From assembly GCF_004295345.1 (NCBI RefSeq), contig NZ_CP036200.1, forward strand, positions 2,944,001-3,008,000: a DNA stretch of 64,000 nt. Direction: 5' to 3'. The notes below the pieces were generated by a model. That model worked only from the letters and a program-made list of their open reading frames with translations. It was not told the origin of the DNA and did no database searches. A program made the position numbers and the translations under genes. The stretch's first letter is position 1. Each line of letters starts with the position of its first letter. Of this stretch, positions 48,341-57,149 are shown in pieces. This DNA is from Shewanella maritima. GTDB lineage: Bacteria; Pseudomonadota; Gammaproteobacteria; Enterobacterales; Shewanellaceae.

Positions 48341-48537
48341 GACTTAGTAGCGGCATAATTAACTAAACGGTACTACTTTCGCTTATTTGCGGTTGTGGTA
48401 CAGTTTTGGTCGATAATAAAAAGCTAAAACGAGAATATACTCGTTGGCTCAATAACTTAATGTAGGGTAAAGACTGCAGTTTGCTTAGTAGGCAAGCTGG
48501 GTCACAGTTGTATTTGTGATTTCTTAAGGAGAAATAG

Positions 48538-49677
48538 ATGTTACCCGTACCGACCACTAATGCCTTTGTTCCACCACGTCGCACCCTAATGGGACCTGGT
48601 CCATCCGATGTTTACCCACAAGTATTAAGCGCGCAGTCGAAACCGACTATTGGTCATTTAGACCCATTATTTGTTGCCATGATGGACGAGTTAAAAGCAC
48701 TTATTCAATACGCTTTTCAAACCAAAAATGAGATGACATTAGCCGTATCTGCGCCGGGCAGTGCGGGGATGGAAACTTGCTTTGTTAATCTAGTTGAGCC
48801 AGGTGAGAAGGTCATTGTTTGTCGTAATGGCGTATTTGGTGAGCGTATGCGCCAAAACGTTGAGCGTGTTGGCGCTAAAGCGGTGGTGGTTGATAACAAG
48901 TGGGGCGAAAGTGTTTCTCCTGAGTTGGTTGAGCAAGCGCTAATTGCCAACCCGGATGCTAAATTTTTAGCCTTTGTGCATGCTGAAACCTCTACGGGGG
49001 CATTGTCTGATGCAAAAACCTTATGTCAGCTAGCTCGGAAGCACGATTGCCTAACCATAGTCGATGCTGTTACTTCCCTTGGCGGTGTTGAGCTGCGAGT
49101 TGATGATTGGGGCATTGATGCGATTTATTCTGGTAGCCAAAAATGTCTATCGTGTGTGCCGGGTTTATCGCCTGTGTCATTTTCACCGAAAGCGGTTGAG
49201 AAACTTTCTAATCGCACCACACCTGTTCAAAGCTGGTTTTTAGATCAAAGCTTGGTAATGGGATATTGGGGAGCGGGTAATAGCGGCGCTAAACGTAGTT
49301 ATCATCATACTGCACCCGTTAATGCTCTTTATGCGCTGCATGAGTCATTAAGGCTGCTTGCAGAAGAAGGGCTAGAGAATGCCTGGCAGCGCCATCAAGA
49401 TATGCATCAACTTCTCAAGGCTGGGCTAAATAAATTGGGGCTTGAGTTTGTGGTGGATGAAGATAGTCGCTTACCGCAGCTCAATGCACTGTATATCCCG
49501 CAAGGTGTTGATGATGCAGAGGTAAGACAGCGGTTATTAAATGACTATAACTTGGAAATTGGTGCCGGTCTTGGCGATCTTGCTGGCAAAGCTTGGCGTA
49601 TCGGTTTGATGGGCTATGGTGCACGTCGCGAAAATGTTGCACTTTGTTTGCGAGCATTGGAAGAAGTGCTGAGTTAG
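48538..49677 (+). CDS. Class V aminotransferase (alanine/serine-glyoxylate type)
   Basis: A PLP-dependent fold-type I aminotransferase of 379 residues. The N terminus RRTLMGPGPSDVYPQVLSA, VSAPGSAGMETCFVNLVEPG, FVHAETSTGA and the PLP lysine in YSGSQKCLSCVPGLSP match the alanine-glyoxylate/serine-pyruvate group. It has an AAGGAG ribosome-binding site and follows ilvA by about 200 bases, so it probably has its own promoter. Whether it uses alanine, serine or ureidoglycine with glyoxylate cannot be decided here. Confidence 0.87.
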   Translation: MLPVPTTNAFVPPRRTLMGPGPSDVYPQVLSAQSKPTIGHLDPLFVAMMDELKALIQYAFQTKNEMTLAVSAPGSAGMETCFVNLVEPGEKVIVCRNGVFGERMRQNVERVGAKAVVVDNKWGESVSPELVEQALIANPDAKFLAFVHAETSTGALSDAKTLCQLARKHDCLTIVDAVTSLGGVELRVDDWGIDAIYSGSQKCLSCVPGLSPVSFSPKAVEKLSNRTTPVQSWFLDQSLVMGYWGAGNSGAKRSYHHTAPVNALYALHESLRLLAEEGLENAWQRHQDMHQLLKAGLNKLGLEFVVDEDSRLPQLNALYIPQGVDDAEVRQRLLNDYNLEIGAGLGDLAGKAWRIGLMGYGARRENVALCLRALEEVLS

Positions 49678-49723
49678 TTAACATTTGGTTATCAGTCTGT
49701 CGCAGTTTGAATAAACTACACCA

Positions 49724-49751
49724 AAAAATTGGCGCATTAGCGCCTTTTTTT
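49724..49751 (+). terminator. Intrinsic terminator
   Basis: GGCGC / GCGCC core within flanking AAAAAATT and TTTTTTT. It follows the class V aminotransferase gene. Confidence 0.8.
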
Positions 49752-49764
49752 CTACCTTTAAAGT

Positions 49765-49833
49765 GTCGCTTGTAGTTGATAGTGACGGGCCGATATGAAG
49801 CTACTTGTAGATGATAGTAGCTGGCCTTTTTGA
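49765..49833 (+). repeat. Two-copy degenerate repeat and hairpin
   Basis: gtcgcttgtagttgatagtg... (49765-49791) and gctacttgtagatgatagta... (49800-49826) are diverged direct copies, both ending in GGCC. The second contains AGCTACT / AGTAGCT and is followed by TTTTT, so it may be another terminator. Confidence 0.5.
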
Positions 49834-49860
49834 AATGCTACCGCTTCAGCGTTGATCTTC

Positions 49861-49912
49861 TAAGCGATGGTAACCAATAACAATATTCACATACTTGTGC
49901 TGTTGAGTATTG
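49861..49912 (+). mobile_element. Decayed right end of MITE family B
   Basis: Aligns without large gaps to 21149-21200: taagcgat, aacca, taa, aat, then tcacata, ttgtgct are shared in order. The left part of the element is missing. The rest of the 307-base spacer before the next gene holds the terminators above and no other gene. Confidence 0.5.
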
Positions 49913-49984
49913 AATAGTTAAGTGACGTCTCGCTTAAATGTTACCCACTTAAGTGGGATTGCTACGAGTTAGAAAGGATTCTAT

Positions 49985-50869
49985 ATGTCGTACTCATGGA
50001 TGCTTGCCTTTTTACATCGCGTATTATCCCGTTTTACTTCTCTAACGTCTTTCCTTATCGCTAGGTCAAAGAGTGATCATAATTTGCCACTTATGCTGGA
50101 TGGCCGCTTTTTTCTGACGGTTAGCTTGTCGATTGCAGCTGGCGCACAAGTGAGTGCTCCGGTGTTGGCTATAGAGCAAACCAAAAACTCACCCAAGGTC
50201 ATTATCGCATCTGCACATAATCGCCCACCGTATATTATTGAGGATGATAAACAAGGGTTAGAGCTAGCGATTATTCGTCAGGCATTTAAGGTTGTCGGGG
50301 TTGAAGTGGATTTTCGCTTTTCTTCTCGTAAGCGCCAGCACTTGAGTTTTGAGCAACATAAGGTCGATGCAGTGATGACCATGAGCTCGCATTTGTCGGT
50401 ATCTTCTTATTGGTCACAGCCTTATATTACCTATCAAAACGTGGCGATAAGCTTGGCGAGTAGACAATTTCATATAGACCGATTGGCGCAGCTAAGAGAC
50501 TTTAGGTTGACCAGTTTTTTAAACGCAAGCAAGACATTGGGACCCGAGTTTTTACAAATGGCTAGCGAGCATTTGAGCTATATGGAAATTTCGCCACAAC
50601 ATAGACAAAACAGGATGCTATATCTAGATAGAGTGGATGTTGTAATAGCAGACAAGTATGTGTTTCAACACTTAAATACGCTTATAAATGATGAAGTGGA
50701 CACGAGTCCTGAACTCGCTTTTGACCATGTGATTGCCAACAAAGGTTATCATGTGCTGTTTCACGATGAGCGCTTAAGGGATAGCTTTGATAAAGGCTTA
50801 AGCTTGATCAAACAAAATGGTGTATACCAGCAATTAACTGATCGCTACCTTGGTCATTATCGGCATTAA
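49985..50869 (+). CDS. Periplasmic solute-binding protein family 3 (SBP_bac_3-like)
   Basis: A 294-residue protein resembling the amino-acid-type solute-binding fold: VIIASAHNRPPYIIEDDKQG, LELAIIRQAFKVVGVEVDF, VDAVMTMSSHLSV and late DKGLSLIKQNGVYQQLTDRY. Exported by a helix around residues 38-62 (MLDGRFFLTVSLSIAAG), preceded by a 36-residue extension. The ATG at 49985 has AAAGGA, and no ribosome-binding site is seen before an internal ATG at 50093, so the long form is chosen. No ABC permease genes are adjacent; an orphan sensor-like role is possible. Confidence 0.78.
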   Translation: MSYSWMLAFLHRVLSRFTSLTSFLIARSKSDHNLPLMLDGRFFLTVSLSIAAGAQVSAPVLAIEQTKNSPKVIIASAHNRPPYIIEDDKQGLELAIIRQAFKVVGVEVDFRFSSRKRQHLSFEQHKVDAVMTMSSHLSVSSYWSQPYITYQNVAISLASRQFHIDRLAQLRDFRLTSFLNASKTLGPEFLQMASEHLSYMEISPQHRQNRMLYLDRVDVVIADKYVFQHLNTLINDEVDTSPELAFDHVIANKGYHVLFHDERLRDSFDKGLSLIKQNGVYQQLTDRYLGHYRH

Positions 50870-50940
50870 TTTACCAGACGACACTGGCATTGACACCAAT
50901 ATTGGAGCTGTGAAAAACAATATTAGAGCCAAGTACAACA

Positions 50941-50964
50941 ATAAAGGGCACCTAGGTGCCCTTT
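50941..50964. terminator. Bidirectional terminator
   Basis: ATAAAGGGCACC / GGTGCCCTTTAT, near-perfect and symmetrical, between the binding-protein gene and ubiK. Confidence 0.85.
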
Positions 50965-50996
50965 ATCATTCACAGTTGCAAGGAGCTTTGACTAAG

Positions 50997-51284
50997 CTAC
51001 TCTGCTGAATCTGGTTGATTACCATTCTCTGTATTCTTTTCAGCAAGCATGGCTTCTAGGGCGCTAACCTGAGTTTGCAAAGCTTCTAGTTTTTCGCGAG
51101 TTTTTAATAGTACATGCTGCTGTACTTCAAACTCTTCACGAGAAACAACATCAAGTTTCATTAATTGTGACTGTATGATCTGTTTACTTTTTTCTTCAAA
51201 CTCACCGGCAAACTGCTTAACGCCATTAGGGAGATTGTCGCTAAGTTGCTTAGCAACTTCTTCAATTTTCTTTGGATTGATCAT
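50997..51284 (-). CDS. ubiK: Ubiquinone biosynthesis accessory factor UbiK (YqiC)
   Basis: A 95-residue soluble protein that assists the Ubi complex in aerobic ubiquinone synthesis. The N-terminal helix (MINPKKIEEVAKQLSDNLP) and the C-terminal coiled coil (LKTREKLEALQTQVSALEAML), with VSREEFEVQQHVL between them, are diagnostic of the YqiC/UbiK (former BMFP) family. Divergent from rep. Confidence 0.92.
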   Translation of the reverse strand: MINPKKIEEVAKQLSDNLPNGVKQFAGEFEEKSKQIIQSQLMKLDVVSREEFEVQQHVLLKTREKLEALQTQVSALEAMLAEKNTENGNQPDSAE

Positions 51285-51448
51285 GGCTTATTCCTAGGTA
51301 GTGTATGGCGTTATTGTAACTGAGCCATGGCAACAGGCAAATGCTTGCGAGAAATATTTGCCAATTGTCTCGATATGGGATTCACCGGGAATGTAGGCAT
51401 CTGCTATGATCCGCCATTCGCTTTTAGTCATTACGTTGGAATTAATTA

Positions 51449-53461
51449 ATGAAACTCAACCCAGGTCAAAATGATGCAGTTCACTATGTTTCTGGACCTT
51501 GCCTTGTCCTTGCCGGTGCCGGCAGTGGCAAGACCCGCGTTATCATTAATAAAATTGCTTACTTGGTTGAGAAGTGTGGTTATCAAGCTCGTCATATTGC
51601 AGCAGTAACCTTTACCAATAAAGCGGCGCGTGAGATGAAAGAGCGTGTGTCTCAGTCCATGGGGCGCAAGCAGGCACGTGGGTTGTGGATATCGACCTTT
51701 CATACCTTAGGTTTGGAAATCGTTAAGCGTGAGCATAAGGTATTGGGGCTTAAGCCTGGCTTTTCCTTGTTTGATGATCAGGACACCTTCGCACTGCTTA
51801 AAGAACTGACTCAAGATGAGTTAGATGAAGATAAAGATTTGATTAAAGCGCTAGCGGCGGCTATTTCGAATTGGAAAGGCGCGTTAGTGATCCCGCAGCA
51901 AGCGATTAAAACAGCCAAAGATGAGCAAAGCATTTTGTTTGCTCACCTTTATCAGCGTTACGCTCAGCAAATGAAAGCCTATAACGCGCTGGACTTCGAC
52001 GACCTTATTCTAATCCCCACCTTGTTACTTAGAATGAATGAAGAGGTCCGTGGTCGCTGGCAACAACGCATTCAATATTTGCTGGTGGATGAATATCAAG
52101 ACACCAATACCAGTCAATATGAATTGGTTAAGCTACTGGTAGGCGAGCGTGCTCGCTTTACTGTGGTTGGCGATGATGATCAGTCAATCTATTCATGGCG
52201 CGGCGCTAAACCACAAAACCTAGTATTACTGGGTAAAGACTTTCCAAAACTTAAGCTGATTAAGCTTGAGCAAAACTATCGCTCTAGCCAGCGTATTTTG
52301 CGCTGTGCCAATATTCTGATCGCTAATAACCCCCATGTGTATGACAAGTCGCTGTTCAGTGAGCTTGCTTATGGTGAGCCACTAAAAGTGCTGTTTGCAG
52401 CCAACGAGGAGCAAGAAGCTGAGCGTGTCGTTGCCGAAATCATTAAGCATAAGTTTATGGGTAAAACTCAGTTTGGTGATTACGCGATTTTATACCGAGG
52501 TAACCATCAATCGCGCCTGCTAGAGCGCGCGCTAATGACTAACCGCATCCCTTACAAGCTAAGCGGTGGCACCTCGTTTTTTGCCCGCGCTGAAATTAAG
52601 GACATCATGGCTTACCTTAAATTAGTGGTAAACCCAGATGACGATAATGCACTGCTTAGGGTGATCAACTTACCTAAGCGAGGCATTGGCCCTGCAACGT
52701 TAGAGCGCTTAGGTAACTATGCTAATGACAAGAAGATCTCGTTGTTTGCAGCAATTTTTGAAGCTGAACTAAACCATTATATTGCCCCTGGTGCGATGAA
52801 GTCTTTGTATGAGTTTGGCAAGTTTATTGTTGATACCGGTGAAATGGCGACTCGCGGCGATCCAGTTGAAGCCATCAAGGTATTGATCCGTAAAATTAAC
52901 TATGAAGATTACCTGTACGAAACCAGTACCAGCGCCAAAGCAGCTGAAATGCGTATGAAGAACATTTCAGAGCTTTACCGCTGGGTGACGGAGATGCTGC
53001 AAGGTGATGAGTTAGATGAGCCAATGACCTTACCTGAGGTGATCACCCGCTTAACCTTGCGCGATATGATGGAGCGTAATAATGAGGAAGAGGGCGGCGA
53101 TCAGGTGCAGTTGATGACCCTGCATGCTTCTAAAGGCCTGGAATTTCCTTATGTGTTTATGGTGGGCACCGAAGAGCGTATTTTGCCGCACCAGTCGAGC
53201 ATTGATGAAGACAATGTTGAAGAAGAACGTCGCTTAGCTTATGTAGGCATCACCCGTGCCCAGAAAGAGTTGTGGTTTATGCTGTGCCGCGAGCGCCGCC
53301 AATTTGGTGAGACCATGCGTTGTGAGCCTAGCCGTTTCTTAATGGAGCTACCCCAAGATGACTTGGTTTGGGAAACAAGGAAAGTTGTGCAAAGCGAGCA
53401 ACAACGCGTAGAAAAAGGCAAGGCTAATATTGCCAACTTAAGAGAGATGTTTAAGAAGTAA
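51449..53461 (+). CDS. rep: ATP-dependent DNA helicase Rep
   Basis: SF1A 3'-5' helicase that clears proteins ahead of the replication fork. 670 residues, with N-terminal [21 protein letters not shown], Walker A AGAGSGKT, motif II DEYQDTN, motif [16 protein letters not shown], motif [13 protein letters not shown], motif [14 protein letters not shown] and motif [14 protein letters not shown]. Length and the MKLNPGQN start favour Rep over UvrD (about 720 residues). Confidence 0.96.
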   Translation: MKLNPGQNDAVHYVSGPCLVLAGAGSGKTRVIINKIAYLVEKCGYQARHIAAVTFTNKAAREMKERVSQSMGRKQARGLWISTFHTLGLEIVKREHKVLGLKPGFSLFDDQDTFALLKELTQDELDEDKDLIKALAAAISNWKGALVIPQQAIKTAKDEQSILFAHLYQRYAQQMKAYNALDFDDLILIPTLLLRMNEEVRGRWQQRIQYLLVDEYQDTNTSQYELVKLLVGERARFTVVGDDDQSIYSWRGAKPQNLVLLGKDFPKLKLIKLEQNYRSSQRILRCANILIANNPHVYDKSLFSELAYGEPLKVLFAANEEQEAERVVAEIIKHKFMGKTQFGDYAILYRGNHQSRLLERALMTNRIPYKLSGGTSFFARAEIKDIMAYLKLVVNPDDDNALLRVINLPKRGIGPATLERLGNYANDKKISLFAAIFEAELNHYIAPGAMKSLYEFGKFIVDTGEMATRGDPVEAIKVLIRKINYEDYLYETSTSAKAAEMRMKNISELYRWVTEMLQGDELDEPMTLPEVITRLTLRDMMERNNEEEGGDQVQLMTLHASKGLEFPYVFMVGTEERILPHQSSIDEDNVEEERRLAYVGITRAQKELWFMLCRERRQFGETMRCEPSRFLMELPQDDLVWETRKVVQSEQQRVEKGKANIANLREMFKK

Positions 53462-53494
53462 AATCCAGCTATAGTGCAGCTCTCTCGTTAGAAG

Positions 53495-56125
53495 CTAAGC
53501 CGACGCACATTCAAGGGTGCTAGTTTTACAAACACTGCCTTGACCAAATTGATAGCCAAGCTCGATTAGTAGCTTGGCTATTTCATGTGAGTTAACCCCA
53601 GCGGCGAATACTTTAAATTCCATCGCTTGTGCGCTTAGGTTGTAGGCTTTTAATAGCTTTTGGTGCTGTTGCTGCATGACAGACTGGCTAATGTTGTCAT
53701 CTAGCTTGAGAGCGTAAACAGGTAAGTAATGCAGGTTGGTTATGGCACTGTAGCCTAGTCCATAGTTACCTATACCTAGCTTAACGCCAAACTTGGCTAG
53801 GGTATCAAATGCATTGGTGTGATTTTGTAAATCTTGCACTAGTGCCTTTTCATTGAAAAACAGAACCAACTTAGTTAAATCGAGTTTGCTATTTCGGATT
53901 GCTTTTTTTAGCCCTCTAAACGCAAACTTGTTCTTCAAATGCTTGCATGAAACCACCATGTGCAATTGAGTTGCGCAGCCATATTGTTGTTTTAGTTCGT
54001 TATAGTTAGCGTTTAAGTGGTCGAACACATAGCCATCGAGTTGCCTAGAAAGCTGATAGTGCTGTGCAAGTTCTCGGATTTGCTGGTGAGATAGGGTTTC
54101 ATCTTCAGGTGTCGTCCAACTCAGCTTAGGCTCAATTGCAACAATTTCCCCTGAGGTTAAATCAATAATTTCTTGGCAGCTCACTTCAAATAGCTGGTTA
54201 TCTAATGCTTGCTTATAGTCCTGCTCAAGCTGTTTTTCACAGCGAGAATTAGAGCCAAGTTTTTCATCAAATACCACATAACAACCTTTGCCGTTAGCTT
54301 TAGCTTGGTACATGGCTTTATCTGCATTTCGAAGGATTGACTCGCTGGTATCTGACTGGCTGGTGCTGCTATAAGCAATACCGATACTGGCGCCTGAAAT
54401 AAACTCTTTATTTGCCAACCAGTAGGGCGCTGCTATCGCTTTGAGGATCCGCTCACTAATGTCTTTGGCGTCGCGCTTACTTGAAATTGAGTCGAGTAAG
54501 ATCACAAACTCGTCGCCACCCATACGCGCTAAGGTATCGTTCTCACGAATACAAGTGGTTAGCCGTTTAGCCGTTTCAATGAGGAACTCATCACCTGCAA
54601 GGTGGCCTAGGGTGTCGTTAATTTGCTTGAAGCGGTCAAGATCAAGAAACAGTAGTGCAAATTGGGTTTTGCTATGGCGCCTTACATGTTTGACGGCTTG
54701 ATTGAGGCGGTCGATCAAATAGCTGCGATTAGGTAAGCCTGTGAGACTGTCGTGCTGTGCATCATGAATTAGCTGAGCTTCCATTTGTTTACGCTGAGCA
54801 ATTTCTGATTGCAGGTGCTGGTTAGATGCAGCAAGGTCTTTGGTGCGCTGCTTAACTTTGTCTTCTAGTTCTTCGTGGCTGCGTTTTAAGTTTTCAACCG
54901 CTTGCTTACGCTCAATAGCATTGGCGATATGTTGGCTAACAAATACCAGTAGGTCGACGTCTGTGGTTGAATATTGATGCTGATCGTCATAGGTAAAAGT
55001 CGTGAAGATACCTTTAACTTCGCCTTCGATAATGAGCGGCACACCAATCCACTGATGCATGTTGGCGGTTTTGTTTAGTTCAGGTGTGGCGTAGTAGATT
55101 TTCTTGGTATCAATGAGTTGCTGAATATCATCTACAGTAAGTAGCACTGGCTTTTTAAGCTCAAGTAGATACTCAGTTAAGCCGTCTTTTAGTGGTCTGG
55201 ACATTGGGCGGCTTTTGTGAATTTGCGATACATAAAACGGAAAGCTTAACTCATTGCCTTGTTTAAGCGCGATAAAACTGTTCTTTGCGGGTAATAGGCG
55301 GCTAATAATAAGATGAAGCTGAGCATAAAACTGTGCATCGTACTCATTGGCAGCTGAAAGGTTAGCTATTTCAAACAAGGCTTTTTGTAGTTGTTCAGCT
55401 CTTACGCGCTCGTTAACTTCGGCTTTAAGTTTGTCGTAAGCCTGACTTAACTCCTTAGTGCGTTGCTCAATGGCGACTTCAAGCTGCTCTTGGTGTTGCA
55501 GCCTTTCCATCACCCCAGAAATATGGTGCGAAATAAAGCTCATTAGCTCTAGTTCTAGCTCACCATAATTAATCTGCTCGTTGTAGGTTTGTACGACTAA
55601 TACGCCGCTAATAAACCTCTGGTTGCGGATCGGCATAGCAAGTAGTTGATGGCAACTGGTACCTAAGTTGCGAATCGAACCATCGGCAACTAGCTCGTCA
55701 AACTTAGCTTGCCCGGCTAATATGGGTTTGCCCTGACGTAATACGTATCCAGTAATGCCACTTTCTAATAGGCTAGAAAGTGCCTCTTCTGGGTATAAGT
55801 CTGATGGGTGTGAGTCTTTTTCGTCAGCAAAGAAAGGTAGGCTAATCACGCCTGATAGCTGATCACGTGAAGCAATATAGAAGTTATCTGCAGGTATAAT
55901 TTGCTTTAAGTATTGATGAACGCCTTGGTAAAAGTGCTCAAGGGAAGTGGCTTCGGTTGCTACATTAGAAATACCTAATAAGGCATCTTGAATGATAGTT
56001 GAACGCTTGTATTGAGCGTTCAGTTGTTGGAGTTGTGAAACTTGCTGCTCAAGTGCATCAAGTTTATTAGCCTGTGCTGTGGGGAGCTTAATTTCCGTAT
56101 CCATTTCCCTAAAGGCCGTTCCCAA
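53495..56125 (-). CDS. GAF-GAF-GGDEF protein with degenerate EAL domain
   Basis: An 876-residue soluble c-di-GMP protein. Coiled coil (about 10-40), GAF domain (about 45-205), coiled coil, second GAF (about 250-405), coiled coil, GGDEF domain with intact RMGGDEF (about 535) and a C-terminal EAL-like domain. The EAL motif reads IEPKLSW (about 662) and DDFGTGYSS reads NYGLGYSA, so metal ligands are lost and phosphodiesterase activity is unlikely. It probably makes c-di-GMP, or uses the EAL domain for binding. Convergent with rep, 33 bases apart. Confidence 0.88.
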   Translation of the reverse strand: MGTAFREMDTEIKLPTAQANKLDALEQQVSQLQQLNAQYKRSTIIQDALLGISNVATEATSLEHFYQGVHQYLKQIIPADNFYIASRDQLSGVISLPFFADEKDSHPSDLYPEEALSSLLESGITGYVLRQGKPILAGQAKFDELVADGSIRNLGTSCHQLLAMPIRNQRFISGVLVVQTYNEQINYGELELELMSFISHHISGVMERLQHQEQLEVAIEQRTKELSQAYDKLKAEVNERVRAEQLQKALFEIANLSAANEYDAQFYAQLHLIISRLLPAKNSFIALKQGNELSFPFYVSQIHKSRPMSRPLKDGLTEYLLELKKPVLLTVDDIQQLIDTKKIYYATPELNKTANMHQWIGVPLIIEGEVKGIFTTFTYDDQHQYSTTDVDLLVFVSQHIANAIERKQAVENLKRSHEELEDKVKQRTKDLAASNQHLQSEIAQRKQMEAQLIHDAQHDSLTGLPNRSYLIDRLNQAVKHVRRHSKTQFALLFLDLDRFKQINDTLGHLAGDEFLIETAKRLTTCIRENDTLARMGGDEFVILLDSISSKRDAKDISERILKAIAAPYWLANKEFISGASIGIAYSSTSQSDTSESILRNADKAMYQAKANGKGCYVVFDEKLGSNSRCEKQLEQDYKQALDNQLFEVSCQEIIDLTSGEIVAIEPKLSWTTPEDETLSHQQIRELAQHYQLSRQLDGYVFDHLNANYNELKQQYGCATQLHMVVSCKHLKNKFAFRGLKKAIRNSKLDLTKLVLFFNEKALVQDLQNHTNAFDTLAKFGVKLGIGNYGLGYSAITNLHYLPVYALKLDDNISQSVMQQQHQKLLKAYNLSAQAMEFKVFAAGVNSHEIAKLLIELGYQFGQGSVCKTSTLECASA

Positions 56126-56309
56126 AAAAACTGCTAAAAATAGTGCGTGTTTAACTTCAACGCTAAGTTATTATTTTTCATAAAGCTAGCATTACTTTTT
56201 ATCATAAGACAAATCGTGAACCAAGCATTTATTATACCCGGATTATGGATAAAAAATTCGCCGAATTAGTTAAAAGTTAAGCAGTCAGTAAAAAAAAGCA
56301 AATCAGAGC

Positions 56310-56338
56310 TAGACTCAAGGGCGATTTATCCCTACTAT
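56310..56338 (+). promoter_or_regulatory. Promoter of the tRNA operon
   Basis: TAGACT and TACTAT with a 17-base spacer, followed by the GC-rich atgcgtcg, a discriminator type common to stringently controlled stable-RNA promoters. The first tRNA starts about 20 bases further. Confidence 0.55.
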
Positions 56339-56359
56339 ATGCGTCGCTAACCAAGGCGA

Positions 56360-56436
56360 GCGCCCATAGCTCAGCTGGATAGAGCGTACCCCTCCGGAGG
56401 GTAAGGCCGAGGGTTCGAATCCTTCTGGGCGCGCCA
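56360..56436 (+). tRNA. tRNA-Arg (anticodon CCG)
   Basis: Acceptor GCGCCCA / TGGGCGC, D stem GCTC / GAGC, anticodon stem TACCC / GGGTA with loop CTCCGGA (CCG), T arm GAGGG-TTCGAAT-CCTTC and an encoded CCA end. Reads arginine codon CGG. Confidence 0.96.
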
Positions 56437-56479
56437 TTCGGAAACGACGTTCGTGTTAGCAGCAAGATTGAAATCAGTG

Positions 56480-56555
56480 GTGACTGTAGCTCAGTTGGTA
56501 GAGTCCCGGATTGTGATTCCGGTTGTCGCGGGTTCAAACCCCGTCAGTCACCCCA
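56480..56555 (+). tRNA. tRNA-His (anticodon GTG)
   Basis: Acceptor GTGACTG / CAGTCAC with a G at -1 facing discriminator C, as required for histidine tRNA. Anticodon loop TTGTGAT (GTG), T loop TTCAAAC, encoded CCA. Confidence 0.96.
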
Positions 56556-56590
56556 CTTCAACTCTTCTTAATCATTCGTGATTAATATTC

Positions 56591-56653
56591 AGTGATTAGC
56601 GCAGTCAGTTAGCGCATCACGGCTCTTAGTTGAGAGCGGAGCAGAGGGTTTCC
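56591..56653 (+). pseudogene. Decayed tRNA-Pro remnant (5' half)
   Basis: gtgattagcgcag...tagcgcatc matches the D half of the tRNA-Pro genes downstream, and gagcagagggt matches their anticodon/variable junction. The anticodon arm between them is rearranged, and no T arm or 3' acceptor strand remains. Not functional. Confidence 0.75.
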
Positions 56654-56686
56654 CTCAATATCAGACTCAAAATAACGACATATTCT

Positions 56687-56763
56687 CGGTGATTAGCGCA
56701 GCCCGGTAGCGCATCTGCTTTGGGAGCAGAGGGTCAGAGGTTCGAATCCTCTATCACCGACCA
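56687..56763 (+). tRNA. tRNA-Pro (anticodon TGG), copy 1
   Basis: Acceptor CGGTGAT / ATCACCG, anticodon loop TTTGGGA (TGG), T arm AGAGG-TTCGAAT-CCTCT and encoded CCA. Identical to copy 2 over all 77 bases. Confidence 0.96.
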
Positions 56764-56829
56764 CTTTATTTACTTTGGTACTGAGTACGGGAGTAATCCA
56801 GAGTTTAATTAAGCTCGTAGAATATATTC

Positions 56830-56906
56830 CGGTGATTAGCGCAGCCCGGTAGCGCATCTGCTTTGGGAGCAGAGGGTCAGAGGTTCGAATCCTCTATCAC
56901 CGACCA
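56830..56906 (+). tRNA. tRNA-Pro (anticodon TGG), copy 2
   Basis: Identical to copy 1. A terminator follows within ten bases. Confidence 0.96.
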
Positions 56907-56912
56907 AACAAC

Positions 56913-56940
56913 AAAAAGCCACTCAATCGAGTGGCTTTTT
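56913..56940 (+). terminator. tRNA operon terminator, copy 1
   Basis: AAAAAGCCACTC / GAGTGGCTTTTT with loop AATC, perfect stem. Confidence 0.9.
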
Positions 56941-56960
56941 GCTTTTCTGAGCTTGAGATA

Positions 56961-57002
56961 GGTCAGAGGTTCGAACCCTCGCCCTTTTAATCATGGCGAC
57001 CA
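56961..57002 (+). pseudogene. tRNA-Pro remnant (3' half) followed by copied terminator
   Basis: ggtcagaggttcgaa matches the tRNA-Pro T arm exactly, followed by drifted sequence and gcgacca. The tail after it repeats the trailer of tRNA-Pro copy 2 (aacaacaaaagccactcaatc). Confidence 0.75.
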
Positions 57003-57008
57003 AACAAC

Positions 57009-57035
57009 AAAAGCCACTCAATCGAGTAGCTTTTT
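57009..57035 (+). terminator. tRNA operon terminator, copy 2 (one mismatch)
   Basis: Same stem as the first copy with G to A in the right arm (gagtagc), giving one A-C mismatch. Confidence 0.75.
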
Positions 57036-57057
57036 GCTTTTCTGAGTTTGAGAAAGA

Positions 57058-57094
57058 TCGCAGCCCTGTTGCGCATCATGGCTCATAGCGACCA
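57058..57094 (+). pseudogene. tRNA-Pro remnant, most eroded
   Basis: tcgcagccctgttgcgcatc corresponds to the tRNA-Pro D region and gcgacca to the 3' end; most of the middle is deleted. Confidence 0.6.
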
Positions 57095-57097
57095 AAT

Positions 57098-57124
57098 AAA
57101 AAACCACTCATTTGAGTGGTTTTT
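57098..57124. terminator. Third terminator, also serves lapD
   Basis: AAAAACCACTC / GAGTGGTTTTT with a short loop; bidirectional, 26 bases beyond the lapD stop. It resembles the first two copies. Confidence 0.85.
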
Positions 57125-57149
57125 AGTCTTTAACGTGTAGCACTAACGC

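Noticed and set aside
56277..56537. An 86-codon minus-strand frame across tRNA-Arg and tRNA-His
   Set aside because: It is antisense to two clear tRNA genes.
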